Source: Amoeboaphelidium occidentale (taxonomy: Eukaryota > Aphelidiomycota > Aphelidea). From it: a DNA stretch of 39,379 nt. The translations under genes and the position numbers were made by a program. The notes under the pieces were generated by a model that was given only the letters and a program-made list of their open reading frames with translations, did not search any database and was not told the DNA's origin. This document shows positions 28,655 to 38,887 of the stretch, piece after piece. Where the stretch lies: assembly GCA_023515795.1 (NCBI GenBank), contig JALGPX010000046.1, positions 6,813 through 46,191 on the forward strand, in the 5' to 3' direction. How positions within the stretch are numbered: the stretch's first letter is position 1; every line of letters starts with the position of its first letter.

Positions 28655-31600
28655 ATGTCAGAACTGCAACCAGTAAGTTTCAATTGTCATTTGAAATCTA
28701 AATCGTTAAGGGAATTTACGTATGGGTAGATCTGCCCAAGTCCAAGTTTCTTAAGGCTGCCGGTAAAGCCCACATTGATTAAAGTGTGCTGATCATGATG
28801 TAGTTGTGACTAAAAACACTGGAAAAGATGTTGTGGTGAAGGTTGATGGAGCTGATGTTATATCACCATATGACAAGATTAAAGTGATGCACCAGAGCAG
28901 TGTCGATGGGGTACAAGACATGATCTTTCTGAGTGATCTTCATGAAGGATCTCTACTTCATAATCTAAGGGTTCGCTACAAGAAATCTTTGATATATGTA
29001 AAGAACAGCTTCATTGAAAAGTTGATCGTTTAGACTTATGTTGGATCTATTCTGGTTGCTTTGAATCCGTACAAGTCCTTGCCGATTTACGATCCTCCTA
29101 CTGTACGATCTTACAGAGGAGCAGCTCTTGGTGAGCTTCCTCCGCACATATTTGCTGTTGCTGATAATGCATATCGAAGAATGCTTAAGGATTCAAGAAA
29201 TCAATGTATGATCATTAGTGGAGAATCGGGTGCTGGTAAGACAGAAAACACCAAGATTATTCTGCAGTACCTTGCTATGCTTAGTGGAAAACACTCTCAA
29301 ACTGAGGAACGTATTCTGTCTAGCAGTCCTATTCTTGAAGCATTTGGAAATGCTTGCACAGTTCGCAATAATAATTCCAGTCGATTTGGAAAGTATATTG
29401 AGATTCTATTTGATGAACAAGGCGTTATTAAAGGCGGAAAGTTGAATGAGTATCTGCTTGAGAAATCTAGAATTATAAATCAGGCATCAAAGGAGCGAAA
29501 TTATCACAGCTTTTACTGTTTACTGGCTGGTGCTAAAGATTCTGAAAAGCAAAGCTTAAAATTGACTAAAGCAGAAGATTACAGTTACTTGAACAAAGGT
29601 GGAATCGTTAAAATCGATTCACTTAATGATAAAGAAGACTTTGAAAGACTCAAGGCGGCACTTGAGAATATTGGCGTTAATAGTGAGATACAAGTGTCTC
29701 TATGGAAGCTGTTGGCTATTATCTTGCATTTAGGCAACATTCAGTTCAGTAAGGCTGATAATGATGACGTTGCTGTCATCAAGAATACTCAACCTTTGGA
29801 GTGCGCTGCTGAATTGTTACAAATGACAGTAGATGAGTTGAGAATGGCGCTTGTGAACAAGTCTAATGTCACGAGAGGAGAAACCATTGTTTCTCCTTTG
29901 AATCCTGCTCAGGCTGCAGATGGTAGAGATGCTTTGGCAAAAGCTGCGTACGGTTGGTTATTTGGTTGGCTTGTTAAACTCGTGAATGACAAGATAGAAG
30001 TGCCAGACTCCAAGAACTCGATAGGTGTGCTTGATATCTTTGGTTTTGAAGATTTCGAAAAGAACTCTTTTGAACAACTTTGCATTAATTTCGCCAATGA
30101 AAAGTTACAGCAGTTCTTTAACAATCATATATTCAAACTTGAGCAAGAGGAGTACAGAAACGAGGGAATCAGTTTCGAAGAGATCAAATATCAGGATAAT
30201 CAGCCTTGCCTTGAAATGATATCAAAAAAGCCTTCTGGCATAATTCAGTTGTTAGATGACGAAAGTAACTTCCCTAAAGCATCTGACAAGACATTTGTGG
30301 AAAAGGTCGCCAAAGCTCATGAGAAAAACACATTCTTTGATAAGCAAAAGACATCAGAGTCGACTTTCTCAGTCATACACTACGCTGGCAAAGTTACTTA
30401 TGATAGTAGTGGATTTTTGGACAAGAATCGAGACTTACTGCGTGCTGATCTTGAAAAGTTATGCACAGACAGCAAGTTTTCATTCTTATCCGAAGTGAAA
30501 GTTGTTGCTCAATTAGACGACCAGTTAAAGAGAAGCTCTTCGAATAGGGCTTCAATAGTTGGTCATGGTACCACTACAATCTCTGCAAAAATCAAAACCG
30601 TTGGCGGAAAATTTGATGAATCATTACAGATGCTTATCAGCGTCCTGAATAATTGTGACCCTCACTTTGTCCGTTGTGTCAAGCCGAATACGGTTAAAAA
30701 GCCTGATGTTTTTGAAGAGGAAATGGTCTTGCTGCAATTACGCTACTCTGGATTAATGGAAACTGTAAGGATTAGACAATCGGGCTATCCAGTGAGAAAG
30801 AGATACAGAGACTTCCTATCAAGATATCGTCCGCTCATGAAGAATTCAAATATCGATGATGATACCAAAGCTTGCGAAGTATTTCTGAAATCTGAGCCAC
30901 AAATAGCGAAAATGTATCAGATCGGAAAGACAAGAGTGTTCTATAAAGAATTTGCCGATTCTCATCTCGAAAAGAAGCGTTCTGAGAAACTTAAGACCAT
31001 AGCCGTGGTTATTCAGAGATACGTAAGAGGTTACTTGGCCAAAAAGGCTTACCAGAAGAAAAAGAAGGCTGCATCGAAAATCCAGGCTACATGGAAAATG
31101 CATGCGGCAATTAAAGCTAAACGATTGCGAATCAAAGCTGTCAAGAAAATCCAAGTCTTCTGGCGCGGCCAAGTAGCAAGAAACCAATTGGGAAGATTGA
31201 AACATGCTGTGAGTGTTGTCCAAACTGTTTTGAGGTTCAGATTGTCTCGCGGCTTTGTGGCGTATATGGCACATCAAGCTGAGTTGAGAAAGAATGCAGA
31301 AAAAATGAAACAGTTGAATATCGAAGCATCTAATGCAGCCATGAACGCAATTAATGAACATAATGAAAATATTGTGAAGTTTATTGAAAAATCGCTAGGA
31401 ACGATAGCTTCGAAGAAGTTGGATGAAGAATTTTCAGACAGTTTCTACAAGAGTCCAGTTTCAATATCAGAACCAGTTTCTGTTAAAATCGATCCTGCTT
31501 TTGAGAATGATGTTGAAATGGCATCTTTTGAATTTTCAAAGTATGTTGCTGCTTATTTTGTGTCCAAGGATGACAAATTTTCTGGTGTGCCTCTAAAAAA

Positions 31601-34600
31601 GCCAGTGCTTTCAATTGTGAACGACAAGTTTGCGGAAACCTGTGCTGCTATTCACCAGAGTTTGTTATCGCTTCTAGACAACACGACCTTTCAATCGAAT
31701 TTTGGTCAATTGGATAGATTAAAGTTTATCATTCAGTCATGTCTATCTGAAACATCTCTTTGCGATGAAGTGTACAGTCAGCTGTGCAAGCAAATGAACG
31801 AAAATCCGAAAACTGAATGTATTGTTCTAGGTTGGAGACTGATGTCACTTTTATTTCAATACTTTCCTCCATCGAACACCATGCTGAAGTTTCTGTTCAA
31901 GTATATCGCTGATAATGCTCCTCAACCAATTATCCCAACCTTAAAGAGAAGACTTATAAGATCATCGTTTGTCGGAAAAAGAGTCACTGCTCCTAGTTAT
32001 GAAGAATTATGCAAGGCTGGCTCTCTAGAAATTAATGTAGGTGTATCTTTGCCAGACGGAAAGAAAATAACCGTTGACGTGGATCCTATGTTATCATGCC
32101 ATGAGTTAATGGTTGAATGCATGAAGCAGTTACAAGTGACTAGCTTCCCAGGTTGGGCTCTATTCTACGACTCAAAGCAAAAGCGATACCGAGTTGATGA
32201 CTTTGCACATATCCTTGATTTGGATTCAGTGGAAACAAAGAAGTCATTAGCAGAAAATCTAAATCATCTTCCGATTAATTTTGCTATGGTCAAAGAAGTT
32301 TTGGAACCGGAAGAGGTCATTAGGGATGAAGTTTTGGTAGAGATGATATTATCACAAGTCAAAAGAAGTCTCAAAGGCGTCAAATCTGAGATAGAAATGG
32401 ATTCTGCTGCAAAGTTGATTGCCATGATTAGACAGGTAGAAAAGTTGACAGAACCTCCTGCACAAAGTGCAAAGACCTTTCTGTCTGAATCGTGCAGTTC
32501 TTATACTCAGAACGAGAATTTTCTTTCTTTGGTTGATAAATACCAAAAAGGTTATTCTCAAGAAACTAGAAGCGTTTTAAGAAAAACTATTATTTATACA
32601 GCAGCCGAGATACCTGGCATAATTGGAAGAAAGTTCTCTATCAAGTGTGATAGTCCAGTAATATTCAGCAAAAATCCAGCCCTTATACAAAACAAGATCC
32701 AACTTTGCATAGACAAGACTGGAATTAACTTTCTGCTAGAAGAAGATGCGAGTGTGTTTTATGTTCTATCTTATGCCGGCATTAACGTTTCTGAAGAGGG
32801 GAAGTTTATAGTTCTTAAATCAGAGTCGGATACAATCAAATTAGAGCCTTTAGATTGTAAAATGGATGTGATTAAAGAAATGATTAGAAAGTTTGAAATT
32901 GGTTTAGTTAGAACAAGTAAATGGGCTGTTGCATTGGGTGATCATGGAAATCAAGGAGATCCTGCGCTCCTGATAATGAAAGAAGGCGATGTGATTGAAA
33001 TCATAGAAAAGAAAGCAGACTGGTGGAAAGGCAGGAATCACAGCTTTACTATCGTTGTCGAAGGATTTTTTCCAAGAGGTTTAGTGAACTTGATTGTTTC
33101 AAAACCTCAAACGATTCAGAAGAGAACACTGGTCACGGAATCAGAAATTGATGCAGATGGCACCGCTAAGTTACCTACGCTTTCTGCAATGTCTATTACA
33201 ACAAGCACTTCTTTAATTACTCATTCTACCGGCTCTGGCTCAGAAGAGGGTCATCAAAGGCAACCATCAGGCCCAGGAAGTGGATCATCATCGTTGGTTC
33301 CAGTTCTTGAATGGGCATTACGAAACTTCCGTAATGATAGTAAAAAGAAGAAACTCATGCCAGATGGAGTAAAAGGCACCATAAGAAGATTGACTGGTGG
33401 TGATTTTAATCTTAAGGAACCCGAACTTGATGTTAATCGCGTGAAGGACAAGTTACAGTTTACAATGTTACCAATCCGCCATAGCCTCACAAAACAGTTA
33501 ACCGGAGATGATGAGAAGCTTGCAGTTGAATGCTTCCAAATTGTCATGAAGTTTATGGGTGATTATCCAGTTAAGGAACAAACTTCTGTAGATCTAGCAA
33601 AGCTGTTGTTGGAAAAATGCTTGTCAAAGAAAGAAGAGTTCAGAACAGAAGTTTATGTCTACTTTTTGAGACAGCTTACCAACAACCCCAATGCGGCTAG
33701 CGAAGCGAAAGGATGGTGGTTTTTACAACTAGTATCAGGATACTTTGCCCCTTCATCTGCGTTTACTGCTGTGTTCTTGAAATGGTTGCAACTTCGAAAT
33801 GTTTCTCAGGGTTTCCAATACAGAAATGAGGCCGAGAACATTGAAAAGAACGTTTATGCAACGTTGAGATTTGGTCCCAGAAAATGTTCGCCAACTCAAG
33901 AGGAGATCACTTATCAGGAGCTCGGTCGTCCTCTGACTATCCAAGTGAATTTCATGGATAGGAGCTCGAAGCGTATTCAAATAGCTCCTTGTTCTGTAGT
34001 TGCAGAGATTCCTCAACAAGTCTGTCAAAAGCTTGATATTATCGACAGTTCTCAGTTTGTTTTGTATGCTTACCATAATGACAGTTTTGCCATGCTATTC
34101 CCAGAAGAGTATGTACTTGACGCTATAAACCCAAATGATCCACCACACAGTAAAGTGAAGAGTTCACCAAAGAAATTGTACTTGAAAAAGATTGTATGGA
34201 GAAGCAACGAAGTGCCACGAAACTTGCAAATGACCAATATGATGTTTTCGCAGTTGGTTGATTTCTATTTGACTGGTTTTACAACGCCTTCAAGTGCTGA
34301 GGCATGCACGTTAGCTTGCATACTTTGCAGAGCTGCAGGGGTGGACTTGCTAAACAAGGACGAAGCTAAAAAGGAAGAAATTTGCAGGAGTTACATTCCA
34401 GCTTTGACATTTTCAGTCAAGAGCTCTACTGCTTGGATTAAAGAATTAGAGGGTTTGATGGGCACATATATGGCTCTTGATGTTAACGCAGCGAAAAAGA
34501 AGTTTATTACCGCTGCTCAGTCATGGAAGTTGTACGGCGCTTCAACTTTCAGCGCATCTGAGCTGAAGTGCGACAAGTTTGCTCTTCCGGAAAATGGAGT

Positions 34601-34868
34601 CCTTATCTTTTCGCCATCTGCTCTGATTGTTTTTGACCCTGCAAAGAAAGCTTCTTGCAAAGAATGGCCTTACAATGCTATCAGTGGATATTCTTATTCC
34701 AGCGACAGAGTGAACTTGAAACTTGGTGGTCTCATGGAAAAAGATCAAACCATTCTTACCGCAGTGACTCCTCTTGGAAGAGAAATCTGTTTTACGCTCG
34801 AGATTTTCGGACATTTAGCCATGGAGGCTCAAGGAGGGAATCGTTTCCAAAACCCAGCCCTTGGATGA
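28655..34868 (+). CDS. MyTH4-FERM myosin, class VII-like (motor, IQ, MyTH4-FERM, SH3, MyTH4-FERM)
   Basis: Three tiny 5' exons (28655-28672, 28711-28762, 28804-28997) and one very long exon (29034-34868), separated by introns of 38, 41 and 36 bp; 2032 aa. After an SH3-like N-terminal subdomain (IYVWVDLP) comes the motor: YVGSILVALNPYKSLPIY, P-loop GESGAGKTE (about 151-158), NNSSRFGKY, DIFGFEDFEKNSFEQLCINFANEKLQQ in parts, and HFVRCVKPN. Three or four IQ motifs follow at about 745-830 (VVIQRYVRGYLAKKA, SKIQATWKMHA, KKIQVFWRGQVA). The tail holds MyTH4 (about 910-1060, CDEVYSQLCKQMNENP), FERM (1085-1385), SH3 (1385-1445, ADWWKGR), a second MyTH4 (1565-1675, FRTEVYVYFLRQLTNNP) and a second FERM (1715-2028). 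This order is that of myosin VII, a filopodial and adhesion motor. An AATAAA overlaps the end just after the stop. Confidence 0.93.
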
Positions 34869-34989
34869 AATAAAAACAGTTCATTAAAGCAAAGTATAAA
34901 TTTACTGGAGCGAATTATGCTTCAACAAAAAGAGCGGCTCTTGCGACATAGAGAAGAGCATCAAAAATTTTGTTGAAACATCCAAAAAA

Positions 34990-35076
34990 TCCGACCTCCC
35001 GGGATCGAACCAGGGACCCCTGGATTACAACAATCACAATTACAGTCCAATGCTCTTCCAACTGAGCTAAGGTCGG
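34990..35076 (-). tRNA. tRNA-Tyr (GUA) with 14-nt intron
   Basis: The 7-bp acceptor stem is CCGACCT with AGGTCGG, followed by discriminator A. The D arm is GCTC-AGTTGGAA-GAGC; box A reads TAGCTCAGTTGG. The anticodon stem is TTGGA/TCCAG, with the loop CTGTAA-A interrupted one base after the anticodon by 14 nt (TTGTGATTGTTGTA), the standard place for a tRNA-Tyr intron. The T arm is CCTGG-TTCGATC-CCGGG. A T6 run directly after the 3' end is a Pol III terminator. The mature length is 73 nt. LTR-element remains begin 10 bp upstream of its 5' end. Confidence 0.93.
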
Positions 35077-35086
35077 TCACAAATTT

Positions 35087-35112
35087 TGAAAATTCTTCGG
35101 GTGATTTTAATA
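35087..35112 (-). repeat. Solo end of the ~170-bp LTR, 10 bp upstream of tRNA-Tyr
   Basis: 26 bp identical to the terminal part of the LTR at 35444-35613. It is cut off by the single N at 35113. On the minus strand it is the 3' end of an LTR (ends TTTTCA) and faces the tRNA gene in the same direction. Confidence 0.7.
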
Positions 35113-35113
35113 N
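35113..35113. other. Single N: likely assembly join inside a repeat
   Basis: An undetermined base sits exactly where LTR sequence changes to gag sequence. A second N at 35825 sits at nearly the same point of another LTR copy. Both look like contig joins in a repeat rather than true junctions, so the order of pieces between 35.1 and 35.9 kb should be treated with care. Confidence 0.6.
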
Positions 35114-35414
35114 CTGAGTATGCGACCTTACGCATCTCATTTGTAACATTGTCGGCAACAAATTCTTCTTTTATTGGTGCCAGCCATGCTACCACATTCT
35201 CCGAGTCCCTCCCTGAGAACTCAGGAGCCTTCAAACGGTACATTCCTTCTTTAGGTACTGGTACCTCGCGTCTGCTAAACGCCTCTGCCATTGCCTCCAT
35301 CTGAATTTGCTGATTATTGACCAATTGCGCCAACTGTTGGAACAATTGATGATTTTGAACTTCAATAGGAGAAACCGGTCTGCTATTCTGATTAGCTTGA
35401 TTTGGTGAACTCAT
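35114..35414 (-). mobile_element. LTR element A: gag N-terminal region (Ty3/gypsy-type fossil)
   Basis: Minus-strand gag start, beginning MSSPNQANQNSRPV and running into a Ty3-type gag segment (LKAPEFSGRDSENVVAWL). It follows its own 5' LTR and a candidate primer-binding site, and stops at the N at 35113, so only the first part of the element is in the assembly here. No pol sequence is seen. The gag wording differs from that of element B next to it. Confidence 0.7.
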
Positions 35415-35428
35415 TGTGATCTTGATTT

Positions 35429-35441
35429 GCCTCGACTACCA
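35429..35441 (-). other. Candidate primer-binding site of LTR element A
   Basis: TGGTAGTCGAGGC on the minus strand starts two bases after the LTR end. It opens with TGG, the complement of a tRNA CCA tail, as expected for a retrotransposon primer site. The matching tRNA was not identified. Confidence 0.5.
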
Positions 35442-35443
35442 AC

Positions 35444-35613
35444 TGAAAATTCTTCGGGTGATTTTAATAGAACTATATTGACTAGACGTGTAGATCTAAC
35501 CGGCTCTCCCAGAAATAGTGCGAAGATCGGCCGCCTTATATATTCCTCCGGCGGTATCACTATGTGACATCTATAAGATTGTATCTCCGCTCTATCCAAT
35601 GATCTATTCTCCA
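35444..35613 (-). repeat. 5' LTR of element A (170 bp, TG...CA)
   Basis: Begins TGGAGAATAG and ends TTTTCA on the minus strand, with TG/CA termini. A TATATAAGG box lies inside. The same sequence recurs at 35826-35974 with 5 differences in 149 aligned bases and no length change (about 3%), and as a 26-bp identical end at 35087-35112. Such a short LTR is unusual but within the Ty3 range. The low divergence suggests fairly recent activity. Confidence 0.75.
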
Positions 35614-35824
35614 TGTGACTATCCACGTTCCAGAATCTGTACACGTGGTTTACCCCTGATTTACCGATAGATCTTCTTATCTTGAAGATAACTCTTTCAT
35701 AGATTTTGTTTTCGTGGAGAATTTAAAGATTTTTAGAGAGGTAGCGTTCCGTCTGCAAAGTTTCTGCTCGCGATATGAGTATTACTTGAGCCTGGTTAGT
35801 TCTCGCACGTCGCTTTCTATGAAT
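35614..35824. other. 211-bp spacer between LTR copies, nothing recognised
   Basis: Lies upstream of the 5' LTR of element A on the minus strand and ends at the N at 35825. I see no gene, tRNA or second LTR in it. It is either former flanking DNA of the insertion or internal sequence of another element. Confidence 0.4.
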
Positions 35825-35825
35825 N

Positions 35826-35974
35826 TAATAGAACTATATTGACTAGACGTGTAGATCTAACCGGCTCTCCCAGAAATAGTGCGAAGATCGGCCGCCTTTT
35901 ATATTCCTCCGGCGGTATCACGATGTGACATCTATAAGATTGAATCTCCGTTCTATCCAATGATCTATTATCCA
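35826..35974 (-). repeat. Second LTR copy, joined to gag of element B
   Basis: 149 bp matching 35465-35613, starting (minus strand) with TGGATAATAG directly after gag-like sequence of element B. It is truncated at the N at 35825. Either the LTR family inserted into gag of element B, or element B is internally deleted so that gag meets its 3' LTR. Confidence 0.65.
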
Positions 35975-36890
35975 AGTGGCCACTCTTTTCTGGACGGATT
36001 AAAGTACGCGCACCTGAATGCTTGATACTGTTTGACTGTTCGAAAGAGCAGAATTTTGCAAAATGACCTTCCCTTCCACACTTATAGCACTTCTTGCCCT
36101 TCCGTTGATGTTTAACTATTAAATCCAATTCCATTGGAACTGAACTACCTTATTGTCTGCCATATTTGCAATTGGAGTAAACGGTGCTCGTTTTTGACAG
36201 AGAGGACCTTGATTCTTTAGTTTTCGCCAATGATTTTGCTCCTGTTCCTTCCGATCCGAATTGGGCGGTTTCGAATTTGGTAGCCAATTGAACCGCCTCG
36301 TGTACTGAAGTGGGAGCCTTGTAATGCAGTTCTTGTCTGGTCCTAGGACGAAGCCCCTCAACAAAGAAGTATATCTTGTCCATTTCCGTCATCTCTTCAA
36401 TTTGCCTAATCCGTTCGCGGTACTGCGTGACATAAGTCAAAATTGACCTGCCTTGCTTCAAATTCTACAACTTTCTGCGTAACAAGTGCTGCAAGTTATC
36501 AGGCGTGAACTCTGCAATTAATAGAGCTTTGAATGACTCCCAGCTCTCAAATGTTTCTGTTGTTCCCCACCATTCCAGAGCGGGGCCACGCAAGGAACTG
36601 ACGGCATAAGCGATTCTGCGCTTGTCATCTTGAACTCTTTCAGTGACAAACCCTTCTTCCAATTGTTTCAGCCAAGTTCTCGGATTCTCGGAAGGCATAC
36701 CAGAAAAATTTGCCGTTTGCAGTCTGGACTGTCCTTCCTTCTTATCTTCTTCGCCGTGACCCCTGGCCTCGCCTTGCAATCCAACCAAGCTAGTTAAAAT
36801 CTCTTGGTTCTGCTGCATCGCTAATAACTGATGAAACATGTTAGTCATCATAAAGTCGCGTGTAACAACTTTATTGCTCTCTATAAAATA
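35975..36890 (-). mobile_element. LTR element B: gag and zinc knuckle (Ty3/gypsy fossil)
   Basis: Minus-strand gag remains from about 36851 to 35975. There is a retrotransposon gag domain (ANFSGMPSENPRTWL, SLRGPALEWWG, FKALLIAEFTPDN) and a downstream helical part (YRERIRQIEEM, FVEGLRPRT). A CCHC zinc knuckle follows (CYKCGREGHFAKFC). The copy is broken (about two breaks) and has no pol. It abuts a Tc1-type transposase remnant on its 5' side near 36890 and LTR sequence on its 3' side. Confidence 0.75.
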
Positions 36891-37956
36891 AACAAACCAG
36901 ATTATAACAACACCTCATAGACTAACCCGTGCTGATATTGCTACAATTGTAAAGAGACGCACTGCCGGTGTTGGATATCCAGAGATCGCTGAGGGATTGA
37001 GTGCTCATGAAGACCAGAAGCGCAAGGCCTATAATTCCTATATGGTTCATTTGCAGCTTCCGCCAAAAGTAGTAAGGAGACACAGAGTTATTCAGGGCCA
37101 CATGGCTTTGGCTATTCTTGATATTGTCAAACATAATCCATTCATTTAGTTCCAACAGATAGCTAATGAGTTGAAACAACATGATCCACCGTTTGAAACA
37201 ATTCCACACAGAACAAGCATTCAGCGTTATTTGGCTAGAGAAGGTTGGCATCCTAAAGAGGCACCTAAGTTGGTTCCTATATCAGCAAATAACAGAAAGA
37301 AACGCTTGGTTTTCTCTGAGAAACATGAAGATGATGATTTGCAGTTTTGGGACCATGTGGTCTGGAGCGATGAGGTAACAGTTGAAGCGTGTCCTCGCAA
37401 CAGAAAATTAAAGGTGCTGGTACACTGTACTCAAAAGTATTGGGAAATCCCGATTAATCCTCAAGTCCAGCAAGGCGGTTTTAAAGTCACTTTTTGGGGA
37501 GCATTCTCGAAATATGGTATTGGGCCATTAGTACCAATTGAAGGAACTTTAGACAAGGAGAAGTATATTGATTTGTTAGACAACTACTTGGTCTCTGAGA
37601 TGAAACACTTAAAACAGGAGCTCGGGCAAGGGTTTGTCTTTATGCAGGATAATGCTCGTTCTCCCACCGCGAAGAAAACTTTGGCTTTTCTCAGGAAGGA
37701 GAAAGACAAAGTCCTTGAGTGGCCACCACGGAGTCCAGACCTTAACCCTATTGAGAACTTATGGCGTATAATGAAGAAAAGATTGTATAAAGATCATACT
37801 AAGTTTACCTCGAAACAAGTGTTGATTGATTCAGTTCTTCATGAATGGAGTAAAATCCAACCAATTGTATGTGAACACTTAGTTGACAGTGTACCTAAGC
37901 GTTTAAAGGAAGTTATGAAGATTCATGGTTATCCAAAAAAATTTAATCGATTTTAA
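36891..37956 (+). mobile_element. Tc1/mariner-family (DD34E) transposase, broken copy
   Basis: One reading frame covers the whole region except for a TAG at 37147-37149, and no ATG precedes the helix-turn-helix part, so the N-terminus is lost or truncated where it meets the LTR element. The N-terminal part reads VKRRTAGVGYPEIAEGLSAH and RRHRVIQGH, Tc1-like DNA binding. After the stop, the catalytic domain is intact: WSDEVTVE (first Asp), FMQDNARSP (second Asp), and PDLNPIENLW (Glu) with 34 residues between the second Asp and Glu, hence DD34E. It ends MKIHGYPKKFNRF, then a TAA stop. I could not find clear terminal inverted repeats on either side. Confidence 0.85.
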
Positions 37957-38718
37957 AAATGTTCGAAAACATCCTGCACGGAAGTTTAGACGCAATTGTC
38001 GAATGTATGGCATTAGGACATGACTAATATTACATATAGTTAGGTATACAATAAAAGTCAACTGTTGAACCACTTATTTCAATAACAACAACACTCAGCC
38101 AACTATAGGATACACTACTCTTTATAATAGATAAACATGGGCGAACCGATGACGACTCGATTGTTTCAACTATACTTGATTCTAAAAACATTGAAAATTC
38201 ATTGTCAGAACGTAGCCAGTGCGTCTACTAGTTAATGAGCTTTCAGCAATGTACCTGCATAAAATGTAGAGCCATTTTATGCAGTATTATTAAAACAATT
38301 GTAAACATACAGGGTATTGCAAAGTTGACCTTTTTTCTCTTGTATTCTCAAACTCTGGCTGAATGTAAAAATTCTACGCCGTCCGCGTACACCTGATAGC
38401 TATTAAATGATGTCTATCTTATTCCAAAGCCCTTTACACAGGTATGTTGCTCTAAAGCAGGTATGCATGTTACCTGAACAATGCCGCCCGCTTTATCAGT
38501 AAACAAAGCAGCTCTAACTATTTAGTCATTCGTGGTATCTTTATTGTTGATGTGAAGTTTTCGAATTGGTGAGAAAGGATCATGGTGTTGAGGCTCAGAA
38601 GATTTGACGGTATCTCTTTAGCACCAAGATCATCAATAAAATGAATTGCTTTTCACTTTTGTATGCTTCTCATTATTGTAACGCGTCTTGGTATATAACT
38701 TTGCTTTATTGAGCATCA
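37957..38718. other. Intergenic stretch with no recognised gene
   Basis: A/T-rich sequence with short stop-interrupted frames on both strands. I see no tRNA, snoRNA or transposase sequence. A CAGGGTATTGCAAAG motif at about 38310, preceded by TA, resembles the end of a Tc1-type element, but no inverted partner is visible in the window. Confidence 0.4.
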
Positions 38719-38887
38719 GCCACTAATTCCATACTCAGAATTAGCATCACCGGACAAGTGGTCTTAAATGTGGATACTAGAAGTGTATTCAAGAGTGTAG
38801 TGAAACAATTGGCTGATTCATCGATCAAATATCCAATCAGCCGCGAAAACAAGCTCGAAATTTTCTTTCTTTCTAATGTTATCTGCA

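Noticed and set aside
37073-37149. GTAAGG...TTTAG as a 77-bp intron removing the TAG in the transposase frame
   Set aside because: Translation across the interval (MALAILDIVKHNPF, then QQIANEL) matches the Tc1 N-terminal region, so it is coding, and 77 bp is about twice the length of any other intron here.
37147-37149. TAG reassigned to a sense codon in this organism
   Set aside because: TAG is the natural terminator of several conserved genes here (MCUR1-like, Hfi1, trehalose enzyme, glutathione synthetase), so it works as a stop.
38309-38330. TACAGGGTATTGCAAAG as a Tc1-type terminal inverted repeat
   Set aside because: No inverted partner was found in the window and it points away from the transposase, so it cannot be assigned to an element.
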